In this document: piece after piece, positions 18,226-26,856 of the stretch
Position numbering within the stretch: position 1 is the stretch's first letter
Layout of the letters: each line of letters begins with the position of its first letter
Origin: Segetibacter sp.
GTDB lineage: Bacteria > Bacteroidota > Bacteroidia > Chitinophagales > Chitinophagaceae
Reading direction: 5' to 3'
Assembly: GCF_025963695.1 (NCBI RefSeq)
Contig: NZ_JAOQAH010000040.1
Coordinates: 57,374-121,373, forward strand
Length of the DNA stretch: 64,000 bases
Made by a program: the position numbers and the translations under genes
Notes under the pieces: model-generated
Told to the model about the DNA's origin: nothing
Seen by the model: the letters and a program-made list of their open reading frames with translations, nothing else
The model's database searches: none

Positions 18226-18485
18226 ATGCCTGTTGAAATTCGAAAACCATGTTGCTTTACTTGCAAAATTATAACGGACAAAGAAGAAGCCGCACCTCTT
18301 GCTTTGGCTAATAGAAGAATTTGTAACGTGGCTGCTATTTTTATATTCAGGCTTACATACTATAGGTTAAAGTGGCTTGTGATATGAAAAACGGTATGGC
18401 TCGCATAGTTTAATTATTATTTACAGCTAAAACGGAGCGTCGCAACAATGCTACATTAGGATAGAAATGCTTGTAAATAAAAATC
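18226..18485. other. Intergenic region between kinase and GH3 genes
   Basis: No gene is supported. A 53-codon ATG frame (18226-18387) has a CFTC motif but no family resemblance, and it starts inside the terminator tail. A subfamily A dispersed element is at 18431. Confidence 0.4.
18431..18450 (-). repeat. Dispersed intergenic element, subfamily A
   Basis: On the minus strand it reads CATTGTTGCGACGCTCCGTT, identical over 20 bases to the copy at 32748. It lies between convergent genes. Confidence 0.85.
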
Positions 18486-21401
18486 TTATTGTTTTGTAAT
18501 ACTCTTTTGCAAAGCCTGGTAAATAATATCGTGAATATTACCCCTTACATTCATCTGTAATAATTTATTGCTGTCAACAGGAGTAACACGATTTGATAGG
18601 AATATATATAGCAGGTTTTGCTTCGGATCAGCCCAAACACAAGTACCGGTATAGCCGGTATGACCAAAGGTGGCCGGTGAGACGCTTTTAGCAGGGTAAG
18701 GCGTTTTCCTGGTAACGTTGTCTTTTTCAGGTTTATCAAAACCAATTCCACGACGACTGATATTACTTGAATAAGCAGTGAATTTATCTACTGTTTCCTT
18801 TTTGAAATAACGAACGCCGTCCGCTTCACCACCATTTAAAAGCATATAGTATAGTTTTGCCAAATCATAAGCATTACTGTATAAACCTGCATGTCCTGCT
18901 ACTCCGCCAAACATAGCCGCCCCAGGGTCATGCACATCTCCTCTTAACAATTGTTTTCTCCATGTTTTGTCGAATTCAGTAGGAGCAATCGTATTAATGG
19001 GGAAGAATTCTCTTGGCTTAAACGTTGTTGTTGTCATTTGCAGGGGAACATAAAATGTCTCTTTCACATATTCTTCGAGTGGCCTGCCTGAGACGGCTTC
19101 AACCACTTTTCCCATAAAAATAAAATCATTGTCGCTGTAGATATACTCATTTGCACCGCTTAGCTTGCTGGAAAGAATACGACTATACATAGTGTCTCTA
19201 TAGTCGGTTCGCATGTATACGCTATCGGCAACCCTTATTGAAAATGAGTCTGTCGGCACCTTGCTATAATACTGCGACAGTGGATTGCCGTTTTTATCAT
19301 TGGTATCTTTATAAAAGGGAATAAATGAAATTAACCCTGCCTGGTGCAATAGCAAACTTCTTAACACCAGTTTCTCTTTATTACTTCCTCTTACCCAGGG
19401 TAAATAATCTCCCAGTGTTTTATCAAGATCTAATTTTCCTTCTTCGTATAATTTCATGACAGATACTGTAGTAGCCGAAATTTTTGTAACTGAAGCAAGG
19501 TCATAAATCATATCATTATTAACGGGTTCTGTACTATCATAATTTGTGTAACCGTATGCACGCTGAAAAGCAACTTTACCATCTTTGGCTACCAATACAA
19601 CACAACCTGGAGTTGCATGCTGCGCAATGGCGTCGTTAGCAATCGAATCAATACGATCGAGAACAGCAGAGTTGAGCCCTACGACTTCAGGAGATACCTG
19701 CGGAAAAAAACTGCTCTCTGTTATCCCCATTCCATACTGAAGCTCTTCGCTCACGGTTACAGGCAATTTTCCTTTCGGCGAAACTTTACCTAGTAAAACG
19801 TCTGCAGCGGCTTGTTGCGTTATTTCATCATCTTCATAACATGCAACCAGGTTTCCTGCAGCAGAAGCAATGTTTTTCATTGCATAAGGGTTTCCAAAAA
19901 CAAAGGTCATGGCAGTGCTTTGCGACTGCAATTGATTAACCAGGCTATAAGCGGCAGCGGAGATACCGTAACGATTAGCGGGGCGACGACTATAATTGTG
20001 TACACCAATTATAACAAGGTCGTAGGTTCCTTTTAGCTTAGAAAGTAAGTTAAGCGCTGTTAAGGAGTCTTCTTTATACCCGAATGTATAAATATCGGCC
20101 TTGTAATTCTGCTGAAGACGAGTTGCAAAAGCATTTGCCTTATCAATGCCTACTCCTACAAAAGCTATTTTTCGCCCGGCCTTAAGCGGAAGTACATCTT
20201 TGTTTGCAAGTTTTAAAAGAGTGATTGCTTTTTGAGAAATAAGCGTTTTTATTTCATTTGTACCTGCATTTACATCACTTACAATATTGCCTGTTTTAAT
20301 GGTGTCTCCCCGTTGTAGCCCAAGGTGGTATTTAGCAAGTAAAACCTTCTTCACTCTTGCTTCAAAGTCAGCTTTATCCAGTTGATCTTTCCTGATTGAC
20401 TTCCTGATTTTTTTGATGCTTCCTTTTATGTCTTCAGGCAGGCACAACAAATCATTGCCAGCGATTAAAGATTGTGCAGATGCCTGGCCAGCGGGATAAA
20501 ATTTACTAACCCCCTTCATTTCAAGTGCGTCGGTAAACGTAAGCCCTTTAAAGCCTAACTCATTTCGCAGTAAACCGGTAACACTTTTATAAGAAAGAGA
20601 GGTAGCCTGGTTTGCAATGGTGTCAATAACCGGAATGTATAAATGAGCACTCATAATACTTCCCACGCCTTCCTTAATCATTTGCCTGAAAGGATATAAC
20701 TCCAGGGAGTCAAGCTGTGGCCGGCTTTTATTAATAACAGGAAGATCAAGGTGAGAGTCTACACTAACATCACCGTGGCCGGGGAAGTGTTTAGCAGACG
20801 CCATAATTCCTACGTCCTGCATGCCTTTCATATATTGGGTACCAAACAACGCCACCTTATATTTATCCTCGCCAAAGCTTCTGTCGTTTATAACAGGATT
20901 ATCAGGGTTGTTATTAATATCAACCACGGGGGCAAAGTTTACGTGAATGCCCATTCTTTTACACTGCTCACCTACAGCACGCCCAAACCGGTAAACCAAT
21001 TGCGCATCTGATATTGCGCCTATCATCATCTGCCTTTGAAAGCTAATGACGCTATCGAGCCGCATCCCTAAACCCCATTCTCCGTCAATGGTTACCATTA
21101 AAGGAGTTTTGGCTATTTTTTGATAAAAGTTGGTAAGATTAGCTTGCCTTTCTGGTCCTCCCTGAAAAAAACACAAACCGCCGACATTGTATTTTTTTAC
21201 CAGCTCAGTTACCTGTGTAACGTGTTCTGGTCCAAGATTACTATGTGCCCGTATGATCATTAACTGGGCTATTTTTTGTTTTCGGTTAAGCGATTTAAAA
21301 ACGCTGTCCACCCATTGGTTGGCCAAAAGATTGCTTTTGTGCTGGCCAAAAGAAGTGTAATTAAAAGATAGAAACAGAAGACAGGTTAACAGAAATTTCA
21401 T
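18486..21401 (-). CDS. Glycoside hydrolase family 3 (NagZ-like) fused to a serine beta-lactamase-like hydrolase
   Basis: 971 residues with a signal peptide at about 1-19. The GH3 TIM barrel spans about 30-370 with NagZ-type KHFPGHGDVSVDSH and the nucleophile Asp in LTFTDALEMKG. A GH3 C-terminal domain follows at about 390-560. The second enzyme, about 590-960, is a class C beta-lactamase-like domain with SxxK (SVTK near 637) and YSDND. The fusion is common in Bacteroidota. NagZ removes N-acetylglucosamine from muropeptides, and the serine domain may act on peptide or ester bonds, so peptidoglycan turnover in the periplasm is a reasonable inference. Confidence 0.92.
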   Translation of the reverse strand: MKFLLTCLLFLSFNYTSFGQHKSNLLANQWVDSVFKSLNRKQKIAQLMIIRAHSNLGPEHVTQVTELVKKYNVGGLCFFQGGPERQANLTNFYQKIAKTPLMVTIDGEWGLGMRLDSVISFQRQMMIGAISDAQLVYRFGRAVGEQCKRMGIHVNFAPVVDINNNPDNPVINDRSFGEDKYKVALFGTQYMKGMQDVGIMASAKHFPGHGDVSVDSHLDLPVINKSRPQLDSLELYPFRQMIKEGVGSIMSAHLYIPVIDTIANQATSLSYKSVTGLLRNELGFKGLTFTDALEMKGVSKFYPAGQASAQSLIAGNDLLCLPEDIKGSIKKIRKSIRKDQLDKADFEARVKKVLLAKYHLGLQRGDTIKTGNIVSDVNAGTNEIKTLISQKAITLLKLANKDVLPLKAGRKIAFVGVGIDKANAFATRLQQNYKADIYTFGYKEDSLTALNLLSKLKGTYDLVIIGVHNYSRRPANRYGISAAAYSLVNQLQSQSTAMTFVFGNPYAMKNIASAAGNLVACYEDDEITQQAAADVLLGKVSPKGKLPVTVSEELQYGMGITESSFFPQVSPEVVGLNSAVLDRIDSIANDAIAQHATPGCVVLVAKDGKVAFQRAYGYTNYDSTEPVNNDMIYDLASVTKISATTVSVMKLYEEGKLDLDKTLGDYLPWVRGSNKEKLVLRSLLLHQAGLISFIPFYKDTNDKNGNPLSQYYSKVPTDSFSIRVADSVYMRTDYRDTMYSRILSSKLSGANEYIYSDNDFIFMGKVVEAVSGRPLEEYVKETFYVPLQMTTTTFKPREFFPINTIAPTEFDKTWRKQLLRGDVHDPGAAMFGGVAGHAGLYSNAYDLAKLYYMLLNGGEADGVRYFKKETVDKFTAYSSNISRRGIGFDKPEKDNVTRKTPYPAKSVSPATFGHTGYTGTCVWADPKQNLLYIFLSNRVTPVDSNKLLQMNVRGNIHDIIYQALQKSITKQ

Positions 21402-21614
21402 GTATCAGGTGCTTAAAAAAAGTTCAGCACAAGATAGTTTAAAACAGAAATGAGGTCATGTAAATAGCTTGCAAAATGTTTTTATTATGGTAAAAAGAAA
21501 GTCGTTGCGCGTTACCTCAGCGCACCGCGCATTTAATGAAACACGATACATTTAATTATTTTAGGTAATCATCTATAATGTTTTTGGGGACCGGCTATTG
21601 TTTTTTATGGGCAA

Positions 21615-21634
21615 CATTGTTGTGTCACTCACTT
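21615..21634 (+). repeat. Dispersed intergenic element, subfamily B
   Basis: CATTGTTGTGTCACTCACTT, followed by CAAC, so this copy has the GTTG-N12-CAAC form. Confidence 0.8.
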
Positions 21635-21731
21635 CAACTTTTTTGTTCTTTTTTTGGGCTGAAGCCGTTTTTTCGCCGCCGTATCAACGATTACAAAGCA
21701 GTGTTACAACTCCTCTTGTAACCGCTTATAT

Positions 21732-21903
21732 AAATTGAACAGGCTGAAAGTGAATGAGGGTGGCGGCATAGCCCATGAGCAGGAGGACTGAAATACTTGA
21801 AATACCCTTTGACAAAGCACTGCAAAGGATGGAGCGGGGAGAAATAAAAGATGGCAAAACAATTATGCTGATTCAATATGCAAAGCTTAAAAACCTGCTA
21901 TAA
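21732..21903 (+). pseudogene. Remnant of a NUDIX hydrolase (ADP-ribose pyrophosphatase-like), frameshifted
   Basis: One frame reads RLKVNEGGGIAHEQED and stops at TGA (21789-21791). The next frame carries on with TEILEIPFDKALQRMERGEI and DGKTIMLIQYAKL to the TAA at 21901. Joined, this is the C-terminal end of Bacteroidota ADP-ribose pyrophosphatases (family knowledge). The catalytic NUDIX box and the whole N-terminal part, about 130 residues, are missing, so the gene is dead. The break is near 21788, where one or two bases appear lost. A GTTG element lies about 100 bases upstream. Confidence 0.7.
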
Positions 21904-22143
21904 AGTTTTACAGTGCGCAAAAAAAGATGACCAATGGTTTTTAGTTGAACCGAGCGTGGCAAGAATGAGAAACATGAAAAACAACTGCTCGTACCCAAAA
22001 AATACCGAAACTTACTATTGTAAAATAACTGTCTTTTTGCAAGACCTGTTTATATAAGGGGATGCGGAAAAACGTACTTGTAACAACGTCGGGTTAGAAA
22101 TGCCGTATTTTATTAATTTGTGGGCTTCTCTTACCTTTATTCT

Positions 22144-23238
22144 ATGCGTCCGGAAAAATATTTGAAATACCTCATTGAACCCATTTTTAATACTCGCCGA
22201 ACTAAAGAAATCTTTAATTATAATCCGGCCACCGAGCCCGTTCGGGAGGAAGCTACACACACCAAAATTTTTGTTTACAATTATGATCCGGCTTCTATTT
22301 CCGCCAAGGAATTAAAAGATATGTCCGAAGTTTTTATTTATCGTGACAGCGATAAGGTTAGTTGGATAAATATGGACGGCATTGTGAAAGCAAATGTGGA
22401 GGCTGTATGCCAGCATTTTGAAGTTCATCCGCTGCTTATTGAAGACATCTTAAGCATTGGCCAGCGGCCGAAGATGGATGATATCGAAGGTGTAATGTTT
22501 TGCCAGCTAAACATGCTGTATTTTAACAATGAACACTGTTCGGTTGAGCAGGAGCAAATTAGCATTGCACTGGGAAAAAATTTTGTGCTAACCTTCCAGG
22601 AAGATGAGCACCGCGACGTATTTAATAATATTCGTGAAAAGCTAAAGGTTCCGTCAAGCCGGCTAAGACAAAGAGGGGCAGACTACCTCTGCTATAGCCT
22701 GGTTGACATGATCGTGGATCATTATTTTGAAGTGATAGAAAAGTTGGGCGAGAAAATAGAAGCTTTAGAGGAAGAAATAATACGAATTAACAACAAAAGG
22801 TCTTTAGCAAAGCTAAATGCGCTACGAAAGGAAATGATCGTTCTCAAAAAAAATGTGGGGCCGGTAAGAGAATTGGTGAACGGCTTTATTAAAAGTGAAA
22901 GTGACCTACTGGATGATAAAGTAAATAAGTATTACAAAGACGCTTACGACCATATTGTGCAGGCGAATGAAGTTGCCGAAAATTACCGCGAAATACTGGC
23001 AAGCCTGCAGGATTTATATATCAACCAGGTAAACCTGAGGATGAATGAAGTGATGAAAGTGATGGCAATAGTTACCTGCTTGCTGGCTCCGGCTACAGTA
23101 ATAGGTGGCATCTTCGGGATGAACTTTGATGTAATTCCTTACGCCCACCAGGCTTGGGGATTTTACATAACGGTCGCCGTAATGCTGGTTGTTCCGCTTA
23201 TTATGCTGCGAGTATTTAAAAAGCGGGGTTGGTTTTAA
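22144..23238 (+). CDS. corA: Magnesium/cobalt transporter CorA
   Basis: A pentameric divalent-cation channel of the inner membrane. The long N-terminal cytoplasmic domain has the usual helical stalk at about 200-290. Two C-terminal transmembrane helices at about 305-325 and 337-357 are separated by the GMN selectivity motif at 325-327 (IFGMNFD). The cytoplasmic end is basic (KKRGWF). It has 364 residues from the ATG at 22144; a GTG eight codons earlier is in frame. Confidence 0.93.
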   Translation: MRPEKYLKYLIEPIFNTRRTKEIFNYNPATEPVREEATHTKIFVYNYDPASISAKELKDMSEVFIYRDSDKVSWINMDGIVKANVEAVCQHFEVHPLLIEDILSIGQRPKMDDIEGVMFCQLNMLYFNNEHCSVEQEQISIALGKNFVLTFQEDEHRDVFNNIREKLKVPSSRLRQRGADYLCYSLVDMIVDHYFEVIEKLGEKIEALEEEIIRINNKRSLAKLNALRKEMIVLKKNVGPVRELVNGFIKSESDLLDDKVNKYYKDAYDHIVQANEVAENYREILASLQDLYINQVNLRMNEVMKVMAIVTCLLAPATVIGGIFGMNFDVIPYAHQAWGFYITVAVMLVVPLIMLRVFKKRGWF

Positions 23239-23498
23239 GTGGAGTTATAATTGTGGAAAATTTGCCCTATTTAAAGTATTCGAACCAAATCTGCTACTAC
23301 TGTTAAACATTTTCCGGTCGGGGAAAGAAATTGCTTACACAATTTTTTAAATGAGATTGTAAAAAGAGAAGTGATTGAAGGTCAACGGCTACGGAAACAC
23401 GCGTTCCTCCTGCAAAAGTTTTAACTTGTCTTCAAACAATATTTCCTCTACTTTAGCCGTCCTGTTTATACAATTTTTAAAAATTCGCTTCTAAACTT

Positions 23499-24338
23499 AT
23501 GCCAGTAATTCTAAAGCATTTAGGAAAAATACTTTCAGTAAGTTTTTTGTTTATTTCAGTTCAATCATTTGCGGGCGATCCAAAAAAGGGATTGCCAGGC
23601 GAGAAGAGTTTCCCTTCCTTACTTTCTAATTCAGCTAATTCTCCTTTCTTAAAGAAAACCGCTGACTCTATATATGATTTAATTAGCCTCGGCCACTACG
23701 GTCTTGATAGAGAAGTATTTTTCAATGCTTATAAAGGTTACCAGGTGCTTGTAAACCGCGGTTCTATCCGAAAGAGAAATGTACTTACCATTTGCGATTA
23801 TAGCCAAAGCAGCAACAATAAAAGGTTGTATGTTATAGATCTTCTCGACAGCCGCCTGCTGTTCAATACGTTTGTATCTCACGGCAGGAACAGCGGCAAT
23901 GAATTCGCCACCAGTTTTTCAAACCACAATAATTCTAATAAGAGCAGCCTGGGCTTTATGGTTACGGGCGATACTTATAGCGGCAGAGCCGGATATTGTA
24001 TGAGGTTCAACGGTATGGAAGCTGGCATAAATGATCGCGTAAAAAGCAGGGGAATTGTGTTACACGGTTCTCGTTTTGTAAACGAAGACATATTGTCTAT
24101 AAGAGGTCTTATAGGTAAAAGCCTTGGTTGTCCCGCAGTACCTTTCGGATCACACACTAAAATTATAGACGCCATTAAAGGTGGTAGTTGCTTTTTCGTC
24201 AATTCACCCGATCAGTGGTATGTAAGTAATTCCAGGATATTAAATTCAAGCTTCGACCTTACTCCATCCATTCAAATAGAAAATACTGCCGCATCTAATG
24301 CAGATAACGGCTTTTTACCTACCTCTGTCGCCAAATAA
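23499..24338 (+). CDS. Murein L,D-transpeptidase catalytic-domain protein (YkuD_2-like)
   Basis: 279 residues with a signal peptide (about 1-25). The catalytic block is VLHGSRF (His near 189) followed by SLGCPAVP (Cys near 211), as in the YkuD_2 family. Upstream conserved pieces are YVIDLLDSRLLFNTFVSHG and GFMVTGDTYSGRAGYCMRF. The predicted role is periplasmic peptidoglycan crosslinking or related cleavage, but the family is poorly tested. It is preceded by 260 bases with no visible gene and followed by a weak hairpin at 24360-24391. Confidence 0.85.
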   Translation: MPVILKHLGKILSVSFLFISVQSFAGDPKKGLPGEKSFPSLLSNSANSPFLKKTADSIYDLISLGHYGLDREVFFNAYKGYQVLVNRGSIRKRNVLTICDYSQSSNNKRLYVIDLLDSRLLFNTFVSHGRNSGNEFATSFSNHNNSNKSSLGFMVTGDTYSGRAGYCMRFNGMEAGINDRVKSRGIVLHGSRFVNEDILSIRGLIGKSLGCPAVPFGSHTKIIDAIKGGSCFFVNSPDQWYVSNSRILNSSFDLTPSIQIENTAASNADNGFLPTSVAK

Positions 24339-24359
24339 AATTTTCCTTTTTATAGTTTA

Positions 24360-24391
24360 AAAAACGCTGCTTTCAACCGCAGGGTTTTTTA
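24360..24391 (+). terminator. Weak terminator after the L,D-transpeptidase-like gene
   Basis: The stem AACGCTGC pairs with GCAGGGTT with one mismatch and is followed by T6. Confidence 0.5.
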
Positions 24392-24434
24392 TTTTAGCAT
24401 ATATTTTTTAAACCTGCTAACTCACTAAACCCGG

Positions 24435-24458
24435 CATTGTTGTGTCACTCACTTGTAC
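24435..24458 (+). repeat. Dispersed intergenic element, subfamily B
   Basis: CATT followed by GTTGTGTCACTCACTTGTAC, identical over that 20-base core to the copies at 16981 and 53041. An AT-rich tail (TTTTATATTCAGCTTT) resembles that of the copy at 59118. Confidence 0.85.
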
Positions 24459-24596
24459 TTGCAGATTTTATATTCAGCTTTTTTCAATCCAACCTATTTC
24501 CCCTTAACATCCGATAGCCTTTTCAATGGTGGCAAATTAGTCAGCTGCGGGTTGTATTTTCGTAACTTATTCTTTTCATTTTACTGATGTAGCTTA

Positions 24597-26828
24597 ATGA
24601 ACCCCGACGCATCCAATACTATTTTCCAAAAAGCAGTAGCGTTTGTAAATCAAACCAACAAACACCTGTTTCTTACGGGGAAGGCCGGCACAGGAAAAAC
24701 AACTTTCCTTAAATACATTAGCGACAATACATTTAAAAAGATGGCAGTTGTGGCTCCTACAGGTGTAGCCGCAATTAATGCCCGCGGAGTTACCATCCAT
24801 TCTTTTTTTCAGCTTCCGTTTGGCCCATTCATCCCTACTGACAAAGAAGTTTGGGGCGGTTATGGAGGTGAGATAAATAACAGAGCGAGCCTGCTAAAAA
24901 ATTTAAGGTTACAACGGGCTAAAAGGCAGGTCATACAAGAACTTGATTTATTAATAATAGACGAAATTTCAATGGTTAGAGCAGATCTGCTCGATGCTGT
25001 TGACATCGTTATGCGGCATGTAAGAAAGCAACCGCTCATACCATTTGGAGGTGTGCAAATGGTATATATCGGCGACATGTTTCAATTGCCGCCGGTAGCA
25101 AAACAAGAGGAATGGGAGATCCTGAAGGATTATTACAAAAGCCCTTTCTTTTTCGATGCGCAGGTTCTTCAATATGTTCCACCGCTATACATTGAGCTTA
25201 AAAAGATTTACAGGCAAAAAGACGATGTCTTCATAAATATTCTCAATAACATCCGTAACAATTGTTGTACTTCAAAAGATCTCGAAATTCTACATCAGCA
25301 ATATGACCCCGGCTTTGCACCCCGCAAGGAAGACAATTACATAACCCTTTGCAGCCACAACTATAAGGCGGACGAAATAAATCAGCGGGAGTTGGATAAA
25401 CTGCCGGGCAAAGTATACAGTTACGATGCTAAAATAACAGGCGAGTTTTATGAAAGGTCTTACCCTGCGGAGAAGCAATTGCAACTGAAGCAAGGTGCCC
25501 AAATTATGTTTATCAAAAATGACAAAGGAGACATCCGAAGGTTTTATAATGGCAAAATAGGAACTGTCACAAAAATTGAACACGAGAAAATTGTTGTGAA
25601 CTTTCCTAACGAGGAAGGTGAACTGGAGATAGAGCAGGAAAAATGGCAAAACGTGCGCTACAACTATATTACTGAAAAAGACGCTTTAGCGGAAGAAGAA
25701 CTGGGCACATTTACACAGTACCCTATAAGACTTGCCTGGGCAATAACCATTCACAAAAGCCAGGGACTAACTTTTGAAAAAGCCATCATCGATGCAGGTG
25801 CGTCATTCGCGGCCGGGCAGGTATATGTATCTCTTAGCCGGCTAACAAGTTTGCAGGGATTGGTATTGAAATCGCGCATTCAGCCAAGTTGTATTAGCAC
25901 CGATAGCCGTGTTGTTGATTTCGTAAAACAGGAATTAGAAGAAGACGTTTTGCAGCAAACATTAGAGCAGCAGCAGAAAGTATACATCAGCCTGTGTCTA
26001 ATGCAAAGTTTTGCGTGGGAAAGAATAAGTGACAGTATTCAGACCCATCTTGAAAGTTATGAAGACAGGCAAATCCCCGACAAAGAGAAGTGTATTAAAT
26101 GGTGTACAGAATTAGCCAACACTTCAATCGAACAAAAAGATGTTGCAGATAAATTTAGAAAACAACTCGAATATCTTTTTGTTAACTCCGGGGAAGACGG
26201 CTACAAAAAACTACATGAAAGAACCAAGGCAGCAACCAAATATTTTATTTCGGCTGTTGATCAATTATACCAATCGATTCAAAAGCACATTAATGAGGTA
26301 AAGCATAAGAAAAATGTTAAGAAGTATCTGAAGGAACTGCAGGAATTGCTTGTTTTGTTCAATCGCAAAAAGCAGCAGTTGCAACAAGGCTTACAATTAT
26401 CGGAAGCTTTAAAGAATTCGACTAAAATGAATGAGTTGCTTCACATGGTTGCACAAAACACGAGAGTTGTACCCGCACAACTTCCGGAAGAAATCAAGAT
26501 AACCAACGCTAAGCCCGAAAAAGGAGAAAGTGGCAGAATAACTCTACAGATGTTCAAGCAAGGCAAATCGATTGAAGATATAAGTGCTGAACGAAGTATG
26601 TCTTTCGGCACTATTGAAAGTCATCTTGCCGGTTTCATCGCTACCGGAGAAGTTGACATACTGGATCTTGTAGATAATGCAACACTTGAAAAACTGCTTG
26701 CAATTATGGAGTCTGAGCCTCGAATGAGCGCTTCAGCTATAAAAGAAAAGGCAGGAAAAAGTGTTTCTTATAGTGCAATTAGCGCTGTACGAAATTACCA
26801 GGAGCGGGTTAAAAAGGAGCCCATTTAA
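24597..26828 (+). CDS. Pif1/RecD-like superfamily 1 helicase with C-terminal helix-turn-helix
   Basis: 743 residues. Walker A is GKAGTGKTT at about 28-36 and Walker B is LLIIDEISMV near 118-127, followed by GDMFQLPPV. The late motif AWAITIHKSQGLTFEKAIID marks the Pif1/RecD branch. The last 100 residues (TLQMFKQGKSIEDISAERSM and SYSAISAVRNYQE) form an HTH_40-like domain, also seen on RecQ proteins of the phylum. It probably unwinds DNA 5' to 3' at structured sites. The ATG is at 24597. It is convergent with the UshA-like gene, 28 bases apart. Confidence 0.88.
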   Translation: MNPDASNTIFQKAVAFVNQTNKHLFLTGKAGTGKTTFLKYISDNTFKKMAVVAPTGVAAINARGVTIHSFFQLPFGPFIPTDKEVWGGYGGEINNRASLLKNLRLQRAKRQVIQELDLLIIDEISMVRADLLDAVDIVMRHVRKQPLIPFGGVQMVYIGDMFQLPPVAKQEEWEILKDYYKSPFFFDAQVLQYVPPLYIELKKIYRQKDDVFINILNNIRNNCCTSKDLEILHQQYDPGFAPRKEDNYITLCSHNYKADEINQRELDKLPGKVYSYDAKITGEFYERSYPAEKQLQLKQGAQIMFIKNDKGDIRRFYNGKIGTVTKIEHEKIVVNFPNEEGELEIEQEKWQNVRYNYITEKDALAEEELGTFTQYPIRLAWAITIHKSQGLTFEKAIIDAGASFAAGQVYVSLSRLTSLQGLVLKSRIQPSCISTDSRVVDFVKQELEEDVLQQTLEQQQKVYISLCLMQSFAWERISDSIQTHLESYEDRQIPDKEKCIKWCTELANTSIEQKDVADKFRKQLEYLFVNSGEDGYKKLHERTKAATKYFISAVDQLYQSIQKHINEVKHKKNVKKYLKELQELLVLFNRKKQQLQQGLQLSEALKNSTKMNELLHMVAQNTRVVPAQLPEEIKITNAKPEKGESGRITLQMFKQGKSIEDISAERSMSFGTIESHLAGFIATGEVDILDLVDNATLEKLLAIMESEPRMSASAIKEKAGKSVSYSAISAVRNYQERVKKEPI

Positions 26829-26856
26829 TTAGCCATGAAGGCCGTCTTCTTAACGG

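Larger units (their letters stand above)
21402..22143. other. Intergenic region with a NUDIX remnant
   Basis: About 740 bases. It holds a subfamily B element at 21615, the frameshifted NUDIX remnant at 21732-21903, and a 58-codon ATG frame (21878-22054) overlapping the remnant's end that resembles nothing I know. CorA starts at 22144. Confidence 0.5.

Noticed and set aside
18226..18387. 53-codon ATG frame after the PfkB terminator
   Set aside because: It begins in the terminator's T tract, has no recognisable family, and no promoter box lies before it.
21500..21540. GTTGCGCGTTACCTCAGCGC as a fifteenth dispersed copy
   Set aside because: It starts like the element, but the heptamer and the following half do not match.
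21878..22054. 58-codon ATG frame overlapping the NUDIX remnant
   Set aside because: It overlaps the remnant in another frame and has a patternless composition; no homologue comes to mind.
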